Assembly (NCBI RefSeq): GCF_963675815.1
Contig: NZ_OY776576.1
Span: 124,001 to 188,000, forward strand
Length of the DNA stretch: 64,000 nucleotides
Origin: an uncultured Desulfuromusa sp.
GTDB taxonomy: Bacteria; Desulfobacterota; Desulfuromonadia; Desulfuromonadales; Geopsychrobacteraceae
Direction: 5' to 3'
Below the pieces are notes generated by a model, which searched no databases, was not told the origin of the DNA, and worked only from the letters and a program-made list of their open reading frames with translations. Made by a program: the position numbers and the translations under genes. Shown here piece by piece: positions 10,621-18,871 of this stretch (its first letter is position 1; each line of letters starts with the position of its first letter).

Positions 10621-11168
10621 TGCTTGGAAAGCATATATTCACCAAAAGACTGCGTTTGCGGAAAATAGAAAAAGACGATCTGCAGCTGATCTCTGACTGG
10701 AGTTCTTCACGTGCTGCTTATGGTGAGTATCTGACGCCGGAAAACCATTCCGTAGAGGAATGTCTTGATCGCTGGGCAAACAACTCATACTGGAGCGAAC
10801 AGTCCAAAACCCTGATTATTGAGCACAAAGAGCAACATAAACCCTTAGGGACTATCCGTTTCTGGCAAAAGCAGAATGATCGTCGTACGGCTCTGGTGGC
10901 ATTAAAGATCGCAGAATATGAGTATCGCGGCCAGGGGTTTGGAACTGAAGCCCAGCTGGGGCTCATCCATTATCTCTTCACTCAAAAACAGTATCAAGCC
11001 GTTGAGATGTTCACCGATCTGGATAATTTACCGGAACAGCGTTGTCTCACAAAATTGGGGTTTACCCTGATTGACATCCAAACCTATGAAGATCAAAAGG
11101 TCCAGCGACAGGGACGCCTTTATCGCCTGACACAGCTAGAGTACAATCAGCAACAGGGTTACCAATGA
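10620..11168 (+). CDS. GNAT family N-acetyltransferase (RimJ/RimL-like)
   Basis: This is predicted to transfer an acetyl group from acetyl-CoA to a protein N-terminus or small molecule. The 182-residue protein has the RimJ/RimL start TKRLRLRKIEKDDLQLI, the acetyl-CoA binding region near YEYRGQGFGTEA (an R/Q-x-x-G-x-G/A loop), and the C-terminal LTKLGFT segment. The ATG at 10620 overlaps the TGA of the YkgJ gene (TGATG), with GGAG upstream; an upstream TTG is less likely. It ends with an ATGA overlap with the deacetylase gene. Pairing with a deacetylase suggests opposing activities on one substrate, which is inference. Confidence 0.85.
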   Translation: MLGKHIFTKRLRLRKIEKDDLQLISDWSSSRAAYGEYLTPENHSVEECLDRWANNSYWSEQSKTLIIEHKEQHKPLGTIRFWQKQNDRRTALVALKIAEYEYRGQGFGTEAQLGLIHYLFTQKQYQAVEMFTDLDNLPEQRCLTKLGFTLIDIQTYEDQKVQRQGRLYRLTQLEYNQQQGYQ

Positions 11169-12229
11169 ATCCGGTAGGACGAGTTGGTGTCATTCAGGAC
11201 GCCTGCTTCTTTGATCACCAGGTTCAGCGACAATCAAAAGAGTGCCCGGATCGACTCCGCAAACTTTATTTGGATATTGAGCAGGATCCCAGCTTTAAAC
11301 GGTTGATCCGGATTCCTGTCCGGGCGGCATCGGAAACACAAATCTGCCGGGTTCACTCAGAACATTATCTGAAACAGATATTGGCTCATGCGATCAACCC
11401 TGATCCGTATAGCTACGATACCGACACCTACCTGGTCACCGAATCCCCTCATGTTGCCAAACTGTCTTCCGGCAGTTGTCTGGCTTTGGCCGACGCCCTT
11501 ATGGATGGAGAAATCGACACGGGTTTTGCAATGGTGCGGCCACCGGGACATCACGCCGAAATCGGACGGGGAACGGGTTTCTGTATTTTCAACAATATTG
11601 CCATAACCGCGCAGCATCTCATTGATCGCCACGGACTCAACCGGATCATGATCCTTGATTTCGATGTCCATCACGGAAATGGAACACAGGACGTCTTCTA
11701 TCAAACAGACAAGGTCCTCACCCTTTCCATTCATCAGAACAACCTGTTCCCCTTCACGGGAAAAAGTACGGAAACAGGCGAAGGTGAAGGTTGCGGGTAT
11801 AACATCAATATTCCGGTTCCGCCACAATTTGGTGATGCTGAATACAGCTGCCTTTTTGGAACCATAGTGCAAAACGTCATTGAACACTATCTTCCGCAAA
11901 TCATTCTTGTCTCAGCCGGTTACGATGCCCACATGGATGACCCCATAAGTCAGACAAACATCTCTACAGACGGTTTTTACTCCATGACACGTGCCTTGAA
12001 ACATTTCGCAAAAAACGTTGATGCACAGCTGCTGTTTATCCTTGAAGGAGGGTATAATTTAGCATCTCTGTCTGACTCTGCCCGTGCAAGTCTGCGCGCT
12101 CTTGGAGAGCCTCTATCGATTCCAGGTTTTTTGCATGCCCCCCGAGCCATCCAAAACATTAAAAATGAGTGGCCTTCTGAACTCATCCAGAAATGGATTC
12201 CTGATGCAATAGAAAGCTACATCTGTTGA
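11165..12229 (+). CDS. Histone deacetylase superfamily (HDAC/acetylpolyamine amidohydrolase-like)
   Basis: Zinc-dependent deacylase fold. The 354-residue protein has the HDAC motifs in order: RPPGHHAE (paired histidines, about residue 127), GFCIFNNIAITA, DFDVHHGNGTQD with zinc ligands (about 165), SAGYDAHMDDP (about 249) and LEGGYN near the C-terminus. Bacterial members act on acetylated small molecules or proteins; the substrate here is unknown. The ATG overlaps the stop of the acetyltransferase gene (ATGA), so the two are translationally coupled. It appears to be the last gene of the chemotaxis-acetylation run and converges on tag. Confidence 0.93.
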   Translation: MNPVGRVGVIQDACFFDHQVQRQSKECPDRLRKLYLDIEQDPSFKRLIRIPVRAASETQICRVHSEHYLKQILAHAINPDPYSYDTDTYLVTESPHVAKLSSGSCLALADALMDGEIDTGFAMVRPPGHHAEIGRGTGFCIFNNIAITAQHLIDRHGLNRIMILDFDVHHGNGTQDVFYQTDKVLTLSIHQNNLFPFTGKSTETGEGEGCGYNINIPVPPQFGDAEYSCLFGTIVQNVIEHYLPQIILVSAGYDAHMDDPISQTNISTDGFYSMTRALKHFAKNVDAQLLFILEGGYNLASLSDSARASLRALGEPLSIPGFLHAPRAIQNIKNEWPSELIQKWIPDAIESYIC

Positions 12230-12348
12230 TGATATTGATTTTGCAAACTTCAGATGGCTCTCAATAACCACATATGACCCAGAACACATATTAATAACGG
12301 CAAAAAACACTTAGAAAGAACTCAGGCTGAGATCCATGAGGAGAATGA

Positions 12349-12927
12349 TTATTTCACCTCAGAATAGCGAAAACAAGAAACCAGATGATCATTCACCAGA
12401 CCGGTCGCTTGCATATGTGCGTAGATGATCGTCGAACCGACAAATGACATTCCCCTCTTCTTAAGGTCCCTGGAAAGACGATCACTTTCGACTGTTTCTG
12501 CGGGCACATCCTCAAGCGATTGTCGTTTGCCATCAAGCGGCTTTCCATCGACGAACCGCCACACATAATTATCAAAACTGCCGAACTCCTGCTGGAGTTC
12601 AAGAAAGACACGGGCGTTTTTACGTGCGGAAAAGACCTTCAAACGATTGCGAATGATCGCTGGATTTTGCAACTGTTTTTCAAGTTCAGCATCGGTCATA
12701 CCAGCGACCTTTTCCGGATCAAAATCCTTGAACGCCGTACGATATCCTGCTCTTTTTTTGAGCACTGTCTCCCAACTGAGTCCGGCCTGAGCTCCCTCCA
12801 GTATCAGCATTTCAAAATGCTTCCGATCATCGTGCACCGGCACTCCCCATTCTTCATCATGATAAGCCCGGTACAGATCATTATCCCTGACCCAGCCGCA
12901 ACGGATTATTGAATGACTGTTTTTCAT
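12349..12927 (-). CDS. tag: DNA-3-methyladenine glycosylase I
   Basis: Tag removes 3-methyladenine from alkylated DNA in base-excision repair. The 192-residue product has the family N-terminus RCGWVRDNDLYRAYHDEEWGVP, the core LEGAQAGLSWETVLKKR and the C-terminal FVGSTIIYAHMQATGLVNDH. Cysteine and histidines at the expected zinc-binding positions are present. The longer open frame would add 13 residues, but AAAGGGA precedes the ATG at 12927. It lies 16 bp after a MarR-type gene on the same strand, probably as a two-gene unit. Confidence 0.95.
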   Translation of the reverse strand: MKNSHSIIRCGWVRDNDLYRAYHDEEWGVPVHDDRKHFEMLILEGAQAGLSWETVLKKRAGYRTAFKDFDPEKVAGMTDAELEKQLQNPAIIRNRLKVFSARKNARVFLELQQEFGSFDNYVWRFVDGKPLDGKRQSLEDVPAETVESDRLSRDLKKRGMSFVGSTIIYAHMQATGLVNDHLVSCFRYSEVK

Positions 12928-12943
12928 AATCGTCCCTTTCAAT

Positions 12944-13363
12944 CTACCTTGCAGACAATAACGCATTCGTCAGAGCAGAAAGATTCGAAATTTGATCTTC
13001 ATTCAAAGGATTCAGAATCGAATCTGCGCTCTGCTCAAAACTGACAACAGCATCGTCGTACACCTGTTCGCCCGCTTCAGAAAGCTTAACCAGGCTGACC
13101 CTTGCATCACGGGGATTGGTCTCTTTCTGAACCAACTTTATCTTTTCCATCGGGTTCAAAAGCCGCGTCACCCCTGAAGCGCTGAGACAGACGTTTTCAG
13201 CAAGATCAATCCGGCGCATCGTTTTATTGGGTGCATGATTCAGATAATGCATCACCAGGAACTCCGAAAAACTGATGCCGTGGAGACTCAATTGGGTATC
13301 GATCTTTTTCAAGTGCTTCGCTTGTAACAATGCCAGCGATATCAGCAGTTTTCCTTTTTTCAT
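12944..13363 (-). CDS. MarR family transcriptional regulator
   Basis: A 139-residue winged-helix DNA-binding protein. The HTH and wing region (SASGVTRLLNPMEKIKLVQKE, then NPRDARVSLVKLSEAG) follows the MarR plan, with the conserved D-R pair of the wing. An AAGGAG site lies before the ATG at 13363; a longer frame adds 11 residues without a site. The tag gene begins 16 bp downstream, so the regulator may control an alkylation or stress response. The ligand is not predictable. Confidence 0.9.
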   Translation of the reverse strand: MKKGKLLISLALLQAKHLKKIDTQLSLHGISFSEFLVMHYLNHAPNKTMRRIDLAENVCLSASGVTRLLNPMEKIKLVQKETNPRDARVSLVKLSEAGEQVYDDAVVSFEQSADSILNPLNEDQISNLSALTNALLSAR

Positions 13364-13383
13364 GACTAACTCCTTGACAGATA

Positions 13384-13393
13384 ATTGATCAAT
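13384..13393 (-). promoter_or_regulatory. Candidate MarR operator upstream of the marR-tag unit
   Basis: A perfect 10-bp palindrome ATTGATCAAT lies 21 bp before the MarR start, in the expected place for autoregulation. It is short, so chance occurrence is possible. Confidence 0.3.
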
Positions 13394-13460
13394 CAAACAT
13401 CTATCAAAAAACTACTCCTGTCAAGAGCATAAAAGAAAAATCCGACAAAGTGTCAATATT

Positions 13461-14054
13461 CTAGCTGTTTGACTTGGTCGCCAGAAACTCCCCTTTACCA
13501 ACAGGGACCAAACTCGTCGTGAACTGAGGATCAGAAGCCACCAGGGTCATGAAAGACTCCATCTGCTCTGCATGTGAAATGGCATTATCAACAATCAGTA
13601 ATCCACCGGGGCGAATAACGCGTTTCAAATTGGGCCACCAGCCTGGATATTCGGGCCGTTCTGAATCAAGAAAAATCAGATCGAAGGAATGATCTGCAGC
13701 ATCAGCAAGCAGAAGACCAGCGTCTCCATGAATGGGATGAATGACTGCAGACAAATCTGTCCGTTCGAAGTTTTTCGCAGCCAGATCGTATTTGTAATCA
13801 GACAGTTCGACTGTCGTGACGCTTCCACCAATGGCCTGAACCGCTTCGGCAAGCCAGAGGGTTGAATAACCATTTGATGTCCCAATCTCCAACACAGATT
13901 GAGCGTTTGTCGCACGGATCAAAACGGATAAGAACGCGCCTGTATCATGAGTAATATTAAGCATACGCCGCGATCTGTCCGTCGTTTTATTATCGTTAGT
14001 TTCGCCGAATTGTTCCAGCTCAGATAGTAATTGTTGTAGTTTTTCTGTCATCAT
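13461..14054 (-). CDS. Class I SAM-dependent O-methyltransferase
   Basis: Small O-methyltransferase of the catechol/caffeoyl-CoA type (methyltransferase_3/24). The SAM-binding glycine motif VLEIGTSNGYSTLWLA is near residues 55-70. The acidic loop TTVELSDYKYDLA follows. FDLIFLDSERPEY and the metal-ligand-like LIVDNAISH lie further on. The 197-residue length fits a single Rossmann domain. The start has GGAAGGAA upstream. The methyl acceptor is unknown. Neighbours on the same strand (DnaJ-like, VWA) offer no pathway clue. Confidence 0.88.
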   Translation of the reverse strand: MMTEKLQQLLSELEQFGETNDNKTTDRSRRMLNITHDTGAFLSVLIRATNAQSVLEIGTSNGYSTLWLAEAVQAIGGSVTTVELSDYKYDLAAKNFERTDLSAVIHPIHGDAGLLLADAADHSFDLIFLDSERPEYPGWWPNLKRVIRPGGLLIVDNAISHAEQMESFMTLVASDPQFTTSLVPVGKGEFLATKSNS

Positions 14055-14084
14055 TTTCCTTCCCCGCCAAAAATCACACTTTAT

Positions 14085-14771
14085 CTATGATTCCTGATCC
14101 AAAAGAATATCCCTGGCGGTATTTATTTTTGCGGCCAAAAAATCGGAGCCGCCGCTATCAGGATGAACCCCTTTTATAAGTCGCTTCCAAGCCTGGTGGA
14201 TTTCCTCCTGAGACGCATGAGGTTGAAGACCAAGAATCTGATAAGCCTCCTGTCTGGTCATATTGTCAACACCTGATCGTTCACTCCGGTTTCCAGACGC
14301 ATCAGAATCATCCCGATCACGCCAATCGGGGTGGTATCGATCAAGAAAAGATTCAAGCAGAGAAAGACTCTCAGTGTCGGAACCGAAATCAAAGGTGAGC
14401 GCCAACAATTCCTCTTCACTCAGTGAAGACAGACGAACACCCTGCAAACGACCAGTCAATATTGTGCCATCCATTTCCCCGGTATCGTGATCAAGTTCCA
14501 TCTCCAGATGTGCTGAGCGAACAGTCGACTTGTCTCCCTCTGCGGAACGGATCGGCCGCTTCGAACGACTTCTCCGCCACCATGAAACACCCATAATAAT
14601 CAAGGGAACCCCAATGGCCCCACGCTTCAACAGCGTCAGAACAATCCCTATGATGACGACAAGTACCGGCCCGGCAGTCAGCACCACAGCAGCTATTTGC
14701 TTGGCCGGTAAGGACAGCAACCAGTAAATTGCGATCACTGCAAATAGCAGGATAAAAAGATACAGAACCAT
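14085..14771 (-). CDS. Membrane-anchored J-domain protein
   Basis: A predicted co-chaperone that would recruit DnaK to the membrane. Two N-terminal hydrophobic segments (about residues 3-20 and 28-48) are followed by a charged linker. A C-terminal J domain (about residues 168-228) begins RQEAYQILGL and contains the HPD motif in KGVHPDSGGS. This layout resembles the inner-membrane J proteins related to TIM14. It begins 29 bp after the VWA gene on the same strand, so the two are probably co-transcribed. Confidence 0.88.
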   Translation of the reverse strand: MVLYLFILLFAVIAIYWLLSLPAKQIAAVVLTAGPVLVVIIGIVLTLLKRGAIGVPLIIMGVSWWRRSRSKRPIRSAEGDKSTVRSAHLEMELDHDTGEMDGTILTGRLQGVRLSSLSEEELLALTFDFGSDTESLSLLESFLDRYHPDWRDRDDSDASGNRSERSGVDNMTRQEAYQILGLQPHASQEEIHQAWKRLIKGVHPDSGGSDFLAAKINTARDILLDQES

Positions 14772-14800
14772 TTATTTTCCAGACAGAAAAGGATTAAAAA

Positions 14801-15514
14801 TCATTTCTTCATCTGATCCAGGAGTAACCGGGCCTCTCTTTTGCGACTGTCTGAAAGGGCTTTCAAACCTCCCCGCGCATATATGGCAACCGCACCAAGC
14901 AGTTCAGCGAGTTCTTTTGCCGAATCAGGTCCCAGTCGAAAATAGGCTCCACCAGTCAGCCGGGCCATTTCCCGAAACCCTTTTTCGACCTCGACATCGT
15001 ACCCATCCTGAAAAAAGAAGCAGCGGACTCCTTTGATCCCAAGCTCACCCGCTTTTTGGCAGAGGACGTCGATATTCTCCTCGATGGCATCTCCGATGAA
15101 AACCAAAGCGGCAACCTTTGCTTTCGTTGTTTCACGATCGGCATGATCAAGAACCTTGGAAATCTGTGTTTGTCCACCCAGACATTGAATACCAAGCATC
15201 AAATCCCGCAATGCGGCAGCATTAATTACCCATTTTGAAGCCCGGCATTCATTGATGCCGCGAAAAAACACCAGCTGAACCGATAAACCACCGGCCTTGC
15301 CAACCGCATCAAACATAGAAGCCTGAATCGTGACAGCCTGATCCCAGGTTGGCTGTCGGCTCATGGTTGCATCCAGAGAAAAAATCAATCGTCCACTTTG
15401 TGCCACCGCTGCCCTCCCGGCAGCCTTGAGGAAAGCACCAATCTCGCTGGAAGAAGACTTTTGGCGAAGTCCGTGAGATTTTTTATCAGTGGCGGTCATT
15501 TCTTTCTTTTTCAT
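14801..15514 (-). CDS. VWA-like domain protein
   Basis: A 237-residue cytoplasmic protein with a von Willebrand factor A-like fold. The strand LIFSLDATMS (about residues 42-52) gives a DxTxS variant of the metal-binding MIDAS motif. Later hydrophobic strands VAALVFIGDA and GVRCFFFQDGYD, and a GGAYFRL segment, fit the VWA strand order. There is no signal peptide. AGGGAA precedes the ATG. It lies just before the membrane J-domain gene; this pairing recurs in proteobacteria as far as I recall, but the function is not known to me. Confidence 0.78.
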   Translation of the reverse strand: MKKKEMTATDKKSHGLRQKSSSSEIGAFLKAAGRAAVAQSGRLIFSLDATMSRQPTWDQAVTIQASMFDAVGKAGGLSVQLVFFRGINECRASKWVINAAALRDLMLGIQCLGGQTQISKVLDHADRETTKAKVAALVFIGDAIEENIDVLCQKAGELGIKGVRCFFFQDGYDVEVEKGFREMARLTGGAYFRLGPDSAKELAELLGAVAIYARGGLKALSDSRKREARLLLDQMKK

Positions 15515-15827
15515 AGCTTGTTCCCTGTGACAACATTGGTTGACTTTTACCTATCATCGATAAAAAATAATCATATCCAGCTTCTCAAAAATCAGGCAAT
15601 TGAGAAAATTCGCAGGCTCCAAAGAAAAGTTCCCTGTCAAAAAAGGCAGGGAAAATAGCAGGTTACTGCTGACTGTTCTCCTTCAGGCACAGTTCGCTTC
15701 CCTCCACGACTGAACCCCGAAAGTGACCACGATCTTAACATGTTTAAGGGTTTTTCTACAGCCTCAACACTCGCTTAAGGGGCTGAAAATGCCACGCGAG
15801 CCTCCGGATGATTGTCATATGACCGCT
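15515..15827. other. Intergenic region, 313 bp
   Basis: No gene recognised. It holds a short inverted repeat (TTCCCTG / CAGGGAA, 15630-15653) upstream of the VWA gene. Nothing else is identifiable. It marks the left border of the accessory island. Confidence 0.4.
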
Positions 15828-16364
15828 TCAAAAGCCTGAGTTTGGTTGTTTGAGAAACTCTATTTCCTCTTCTGTCGATTGACGACCTAAAATTTGATTG
15901 CGATGTGGATAACGGCCAAACCTATCAATGATAGCTTTATGCTTATACTCAAACTCCAAGCTGCTTTGAATATTCACAGACTGGAACAATCTGACGGCTT
16001 CAATGTGAATTAACTGCGATTCACTGTGCATAAAAGGCATATATAAGAAAGTACGCTGAACATCTGGCAAGTCGTTATCCAGACCCTTTGAAATAGCAAA
16101 TTGGGCTAGAGCTAAAGCCATTGAATCACAAGCAAATGACTCTGGCTTTTCGCGGTAAATATTCCGTGAAAATTGGTCAAGAATAATAACTTCGGCAAGA
16201 CTCCCTAAAGATGTTTCACGCCAACGGAATAACTCACCAGCTTTAGCCTGATTATGAAGTTTGCCAAAACGAGTTTGAATCATTAAATCGCACTCTTCGT
16301 TTTTTTGCCACCATTGCTTTGGCTCAAGCTCTGTAAACCAAAAATCTATGATTTCATTATACAT
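15828..16364 (-). CDS. DUF924 family protein
   Basis: A soluble, mostly helical protein of unknown function, 178 residues, the usual size for DUF924. Family motifs are visible: IDFWFTELEPKQWW at the start, AEVIILDQFSRNIYR (about residue 60), TFLYMPFMHSES and the C-terminal RFGRYPHRNQILGR. GGAGAG precedes the ATG. It stands alone on the minus strand between long non-coding gaps, and no partner is apparent. I see no attC site next to it. Confidence 0.88.
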   Translation of the reverse strand: MYNEIIDFWFTELEPKQWWQKNEECDLMIQTRFGKLHNQAKAGELFRWRETSLGSLAEVIILDQFSRNIYREKPESFACDSMALALAQFAISKGLDNDLPDVQRTFLYMPFMHSESQLIHIEAVRLFQSVNIQSSLEFEYKHKAIIDRFGRYPHRNQILGRQSTEEEIEFLKQPNSGF

Positions 16365-16696
16365 TCCAGCTCTCCTTATTAATGACCTGACAGAACGAAG
16401 TTAATTTTTTGATAGTATTATAACAATCTCCACAATTCTTCATGTTTTCACAATATCTTTCCACGTTCTGTGGCCCGACTTGTAGCGGATGAAGAAGAGT
16501 TCAGGGCTTTTCCGCCCTCAGCTCCCGATATCCGGTAGAGTCGTGTTTTTCCTCTTCGCAAAGAGAGAAAGATCTTCCCTGCTGCAACGCTGCTATAAGG
16601 GGAAAAACGTTTTGTTTTCAGCTGACAAAGACTGGACAGTCACACATGGCAGGCTCTTCACAATTAGAGCCTTGATCAATGACAGGCGTATTCTTA
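16365..16696. other. Intergenic region, 332 bp
   Basis: Between the GyrI-like and DUF924 genes. A 78-codon plus-strand frame here (16489-16725) has no ribosome-binding site and overlaps the end of the GyrI-like gene, so it is not called. No repeat or attC structure was seen. Confidence 0.4.
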
Positions 16697-17161
16697 TTAC
16701 CGGATCGGCAGGTAGATATCTGTGATCATTTCACTTTCCTGCACCTGCGGACCAACATTGACATAATGGAAAAATATAGGGAATTCCGCTCGTTGCTCCT
16801 TACTATTGGGAAGCCACTCCTCATAAAGATACTGTGTAGCGATTATATTTTCACGTGAACCTATATGCCGAACAGTGGCACAACGGCAGGCAGGAATAAT
16901 TTTGTTGATTACCCCATATGAGTTAGGTAAAACCTCTGTTTCCACAGAGATACAGAGGTCAACGTGATACTCCGATGGCGGAACTTTCCGCGGGTCGTTG
17001 TGATGAACTCCATAGCTACGATGAGCAGGAGATTGTGGTAGTTTATTTTCAATACGCCATGAAATAAGTTTTTTTACAGATTGGTGTTCAAGCTCTAGTG
17101 GGCCGTGATGTTCGATTACGGCTATTTTCGTTTCAGGGAAATTGACAATTTGAACATCCAT
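16697..17161 (-). CDS. GyrI-like effector-binding domain protein
   Basis: A stand-alone GyrI-like domain (154 residues), the small-molecule binding fold also found at the end of AraC/MerR regulators and in the gyrase inhibitor SbmC. Visible family features are the start VQIVNFPETKIAVIEHHGP, RSYGVHHNDP and the C-terminal block FFHYVNVGPQVQESEMITDIYLPI (quoted in part). There is no DNA-binding domain. A TTGGAGT site precedes the ATG. It lies 29 bp after the DUF2164 gene and is probably co-transcribed with it. Ligand and target are unknown. Confidence 0.85.
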   Translation of the reverse strand: MDVQIVNFPETKIAVIEHHGPLELEHQSVKKLISWRIENKLPQSPAHRSYGVHHNDPRKVPPSEYHVDLCISVETEVLPNSYGVINKIIPACRCATVRHIGSRENIIATQYLYEEWLPNSKEQRAEFPIFFHYVNVGPQVQESEMITDIYLPIR

Positions 17162-17190
17162 GTAATTACTCCAAGGCTGGTGTCTCAGAT

Positions 17191-17421
17191 TTATTCCGGA
17201 ATGTAAAGAATACCTTCAAGATCAATCAGCTTTTCCTGGATAAAGGAGTTAGCATCGTCGATAGCTTGGTTGTAAATTTTGGGGCCGATTTTATCGATAA
17301 AAAAATCTATGAGCATTTCAGCTCTGAGATCACCAATATTTTCATCATGTTCGTTTCGAAAATATGATTGAACTTCTGCAACTATTTCTTTTTTTCTGAA
17401 ATCGCTTAACTTTATCTCCAT
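17191..17421 (-). CDS. DUF2164 family protein
   Basis: A 76-residue protein of unknown function. The sequence follows the DUF2164 plan: IKLSDFRKKEIVAEVQSYF, then LIDFFIDKIGPKIYNQAI and QEKLIDLEGILY. The frame could begin five codons earlier at a TTG, but the ATG at 17421 with GGGAAAG upstream is preferred. It heads a likely two-gene unit with the GyrI-like gene. Confidence 0.85.
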   Translation of the reverse strand: MEIKLSDFRKKEIVAEVQSYFRNEHDENIGDLRAEMLIDFFIDKIGPKIYNQAIDDANSFIQEKLIDLEGILYIPE

Positions 17422-17671
17422 TATTTTCTTTCCCAAGCTTCACCGGTTCAGGATAACCGGCAGCGACGCAAAGATTCAGCTACCACCGCAAGTTGATTTT
17501 GTTTTTCAAATTAGCGCAGACGTATTTTCCGTCCGGTTGATTTACTATTAGTCTAAACATTCCGACAAAAAGGACTCCTCACTGTCATAATCACTGTAGT
17601 TCGGACAGTGAACCTACGAGCGTGATCCTGGAAGATCCGCCAATTTTTTACATGATCAAGGAGGAGCCAAA

Positions 17672-17719
17672 ATGAAGAATATCACATCAACTATTCAATC
17701 CAAGCATTCTGTTGAACAG
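17672..17719 (+). pseudogene. 5' fragment of a small gene interrupted by the transposase element
   Basis: A strong AAGGAGGAG site six bases before an ATG opens a frame of 16 codons (MKNITSTIQSKHSVEQ). The frame then runs directly into the 18-bp terminal repeat of the inserted element. The rest of the frame is antisense to the transposase, so the real downstream part has been lost or displaced. The gene cannot be identified. Confidence 0.35.
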
Positions 17720-18449
17720 AGAAAAGGGGACAGGCTACTTTTTCATCTTCTTTGGTCTCCCTTTTGCTCTTCTTGTCGATTCAAGTCCAAATTTCTCATA
17801 CATCTTCTGCCGCCATTCCATGCTTCCGAACGGGGCCTGTCGGGTTATGCTCTCAGCAAACGTCTGCTGTTCCTTTTCCGACATCTCCGCATTAACGAAT
17901 TCCTCCCAGTTTCCCACGAAAGGCAGCGGCAATTCAGAGACGATTCTCTTTTCCGTCTCCCCCAATCTTTCAGCATGGGATAACCATGCCCATTCTAATG
18001 CACGACGGACCATCCCAGCAGTGACGGGATTTCGTTCAACATATCGAGTAACGGCCTGCAAATGCTCATCATCCTGAACCAGAAAGCTTTTATACCGCCC
18101 CTGCCAGACATGGCCGCTACTGTTGTGATGTCGATGATATCTTCTTACATGGCTGGTCATCAGCCACTGCATAGCCCGACTCAAATCGTCACCGTTCTCA
18201 GGGCACATCAACAGGTGAAAATGATTCGTCATCAAACACCAAGCATAAACTTTGATAGAATATCGCTCTTTTGCTTCCACCAATAAATTCAAAAATACTT
18301 GGAAGTCCCCATCCTTATGAAAAACATTCTGACGACCGTTGCCCCGGTTTAACACATGGTAACAATGACCATCAGCAAGCCCCCTCGCTAATCGTGGCAT
18401 TCAATTCCCTTTCATTCATACTTATATAAACTAGCCTGTCCCCTTTTCT
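17720..18449 (-). mobile_element. REP-type (Y1 transposase) element with 18-bp inverted ends
   Basis: A 730-bp unit bounded by a perfect inverted repeat: AGAAAAGGGGACAGGCTA at 17720-17737 and its complement at 18432-18449. It encloses one Y1-type transposase gene whose TAG stop codon lies inside the left repeat. Degenerate copies of the end sequence follow at 18450-18480. No target-site duplication is obvious, as expected for single-strand Y1 transposition. Confidence 0.8.
17735..18400 (-). CDS. REP-associated tyrosine transposase (Transposase_17, Y1 family)
   Basis: RAYT proteins are single-domain Y1 enzymes related to the IS200/IS605 transposase that nick and join single-stranded DNA at palindromic repeats. 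The 221-residue protein has the family start MPRLARGLADGHCYHVLNRG, the metal-binding HUH motif NHFHLLM (about residue 60), a GHVWQGRYKSFLV block and the candidate catalytic tyrosine in VTRYVERNPV (about 115). AAAGGGA precedes the ATG. The enclosing inverted repeats are probably its substrate. Confidence 0.93.
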   Translation of the reverse strand: MPRLARGLADGHCYHVLNRGNGRQNVFHKDGDFQVFLNLLVEAKERYSIKVYAWCLMTNHFHLLMCPENGDDLSRAMQWLMTSHVRRYHRHHNSSGHVWQGRYKSFLVQDDEHLQAVTRYVERNPVTAGMVRRALEWAWLSHAERLGETEKRIVSELPLPFVGNWEEFVNAEMSEKEQQTFAESITRQAPFGSMEWRQKMYEKFGLESTRRAKGRPKKMKK

Positions 18450-18482
18450 ATATGTCCCTTTTCTCCCTTTTCTATGTCTGTC

Positions 18483-18776
18483 CTAACCCTGCCGTCGAAC
18501 CAATCTAAGCTGAAGTCCTAAGAATGCAGAGCCATAAATTGTAACCAGAAAAATGAGTAGCTCAGAAATAATTCTAACTGGTTCTTTTTCAGCTACGAAA
18601 AAAATCGGCAATATCAAAGCTGACGAGAAGGCAAATATTACTATTCTTTTTCGAAATATTAATATCTCTTTTAGGTTTGTGTCCTTTATTACAATATTCC
18701 AGACAAAGTACGAAAAAAGGAATGTTGGCAAACCGCCCAAAAAGAGAATTATCAATGTAAATGATAGAAGTTCCAT
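18483..18776 (-). CDS. Small membrane protein of a gene cassette (unknown)
   Basis: A 97-residue protein with about three hydrophobic segments (residues 4-28, 47-60 and 70-90) and short charged loops. I do not recognise a family. Its ATG lies 15 bp inside the start of a gene cassette, just after the recombination core of an attC site, and no clear ribosome-binding site is visible. No attC follows it: the C-terminus lies close to degenerate transposase-element ends, so this cassette may have been truncated by the insertion. Confidence 0.55.
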   Translation of the reverse strand: MELLSFTLIILFLGGLPTFLFSYFVWNIVIKDTNLKEILIFRKRIVIFAFSSALILPIFFVAEKEPVRIISELLIFLVTIYGSAFLGLQLRLVRRQG

Positions 18777-18784
18777 TTGTTTTG

Positions 18785-18848
18785 ATATAACGGTTGAGTT
18801 GAGACGCGCGCATTTTTTGCGCGTTGATTCTCAAACGACTTGTTAGCT
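18785..18848 (-). other. attC: Integron attC recombination site (RidA cassette)
   Basis: Read on the minus strand, the site starts with AGCTAAC, continues AAGTCGTTTGAG, has a GCGCGC / GCGCGC-type central hairpin with an AAAAAA loop, then CTCAACTC and ends with the core GTTATAT. The outer and inner arms pair with unpaired bases on one side, as expected of a folded attC. Its first core (GCTAAC) is the complement of the start of the same cassette (GTTAGC at 19328-19333), the hallmark of an integrated cassette. Confidence 0.85.
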
Positions 18849-18871
18849 GTACTTTTTGTTGTTTCCAATGA

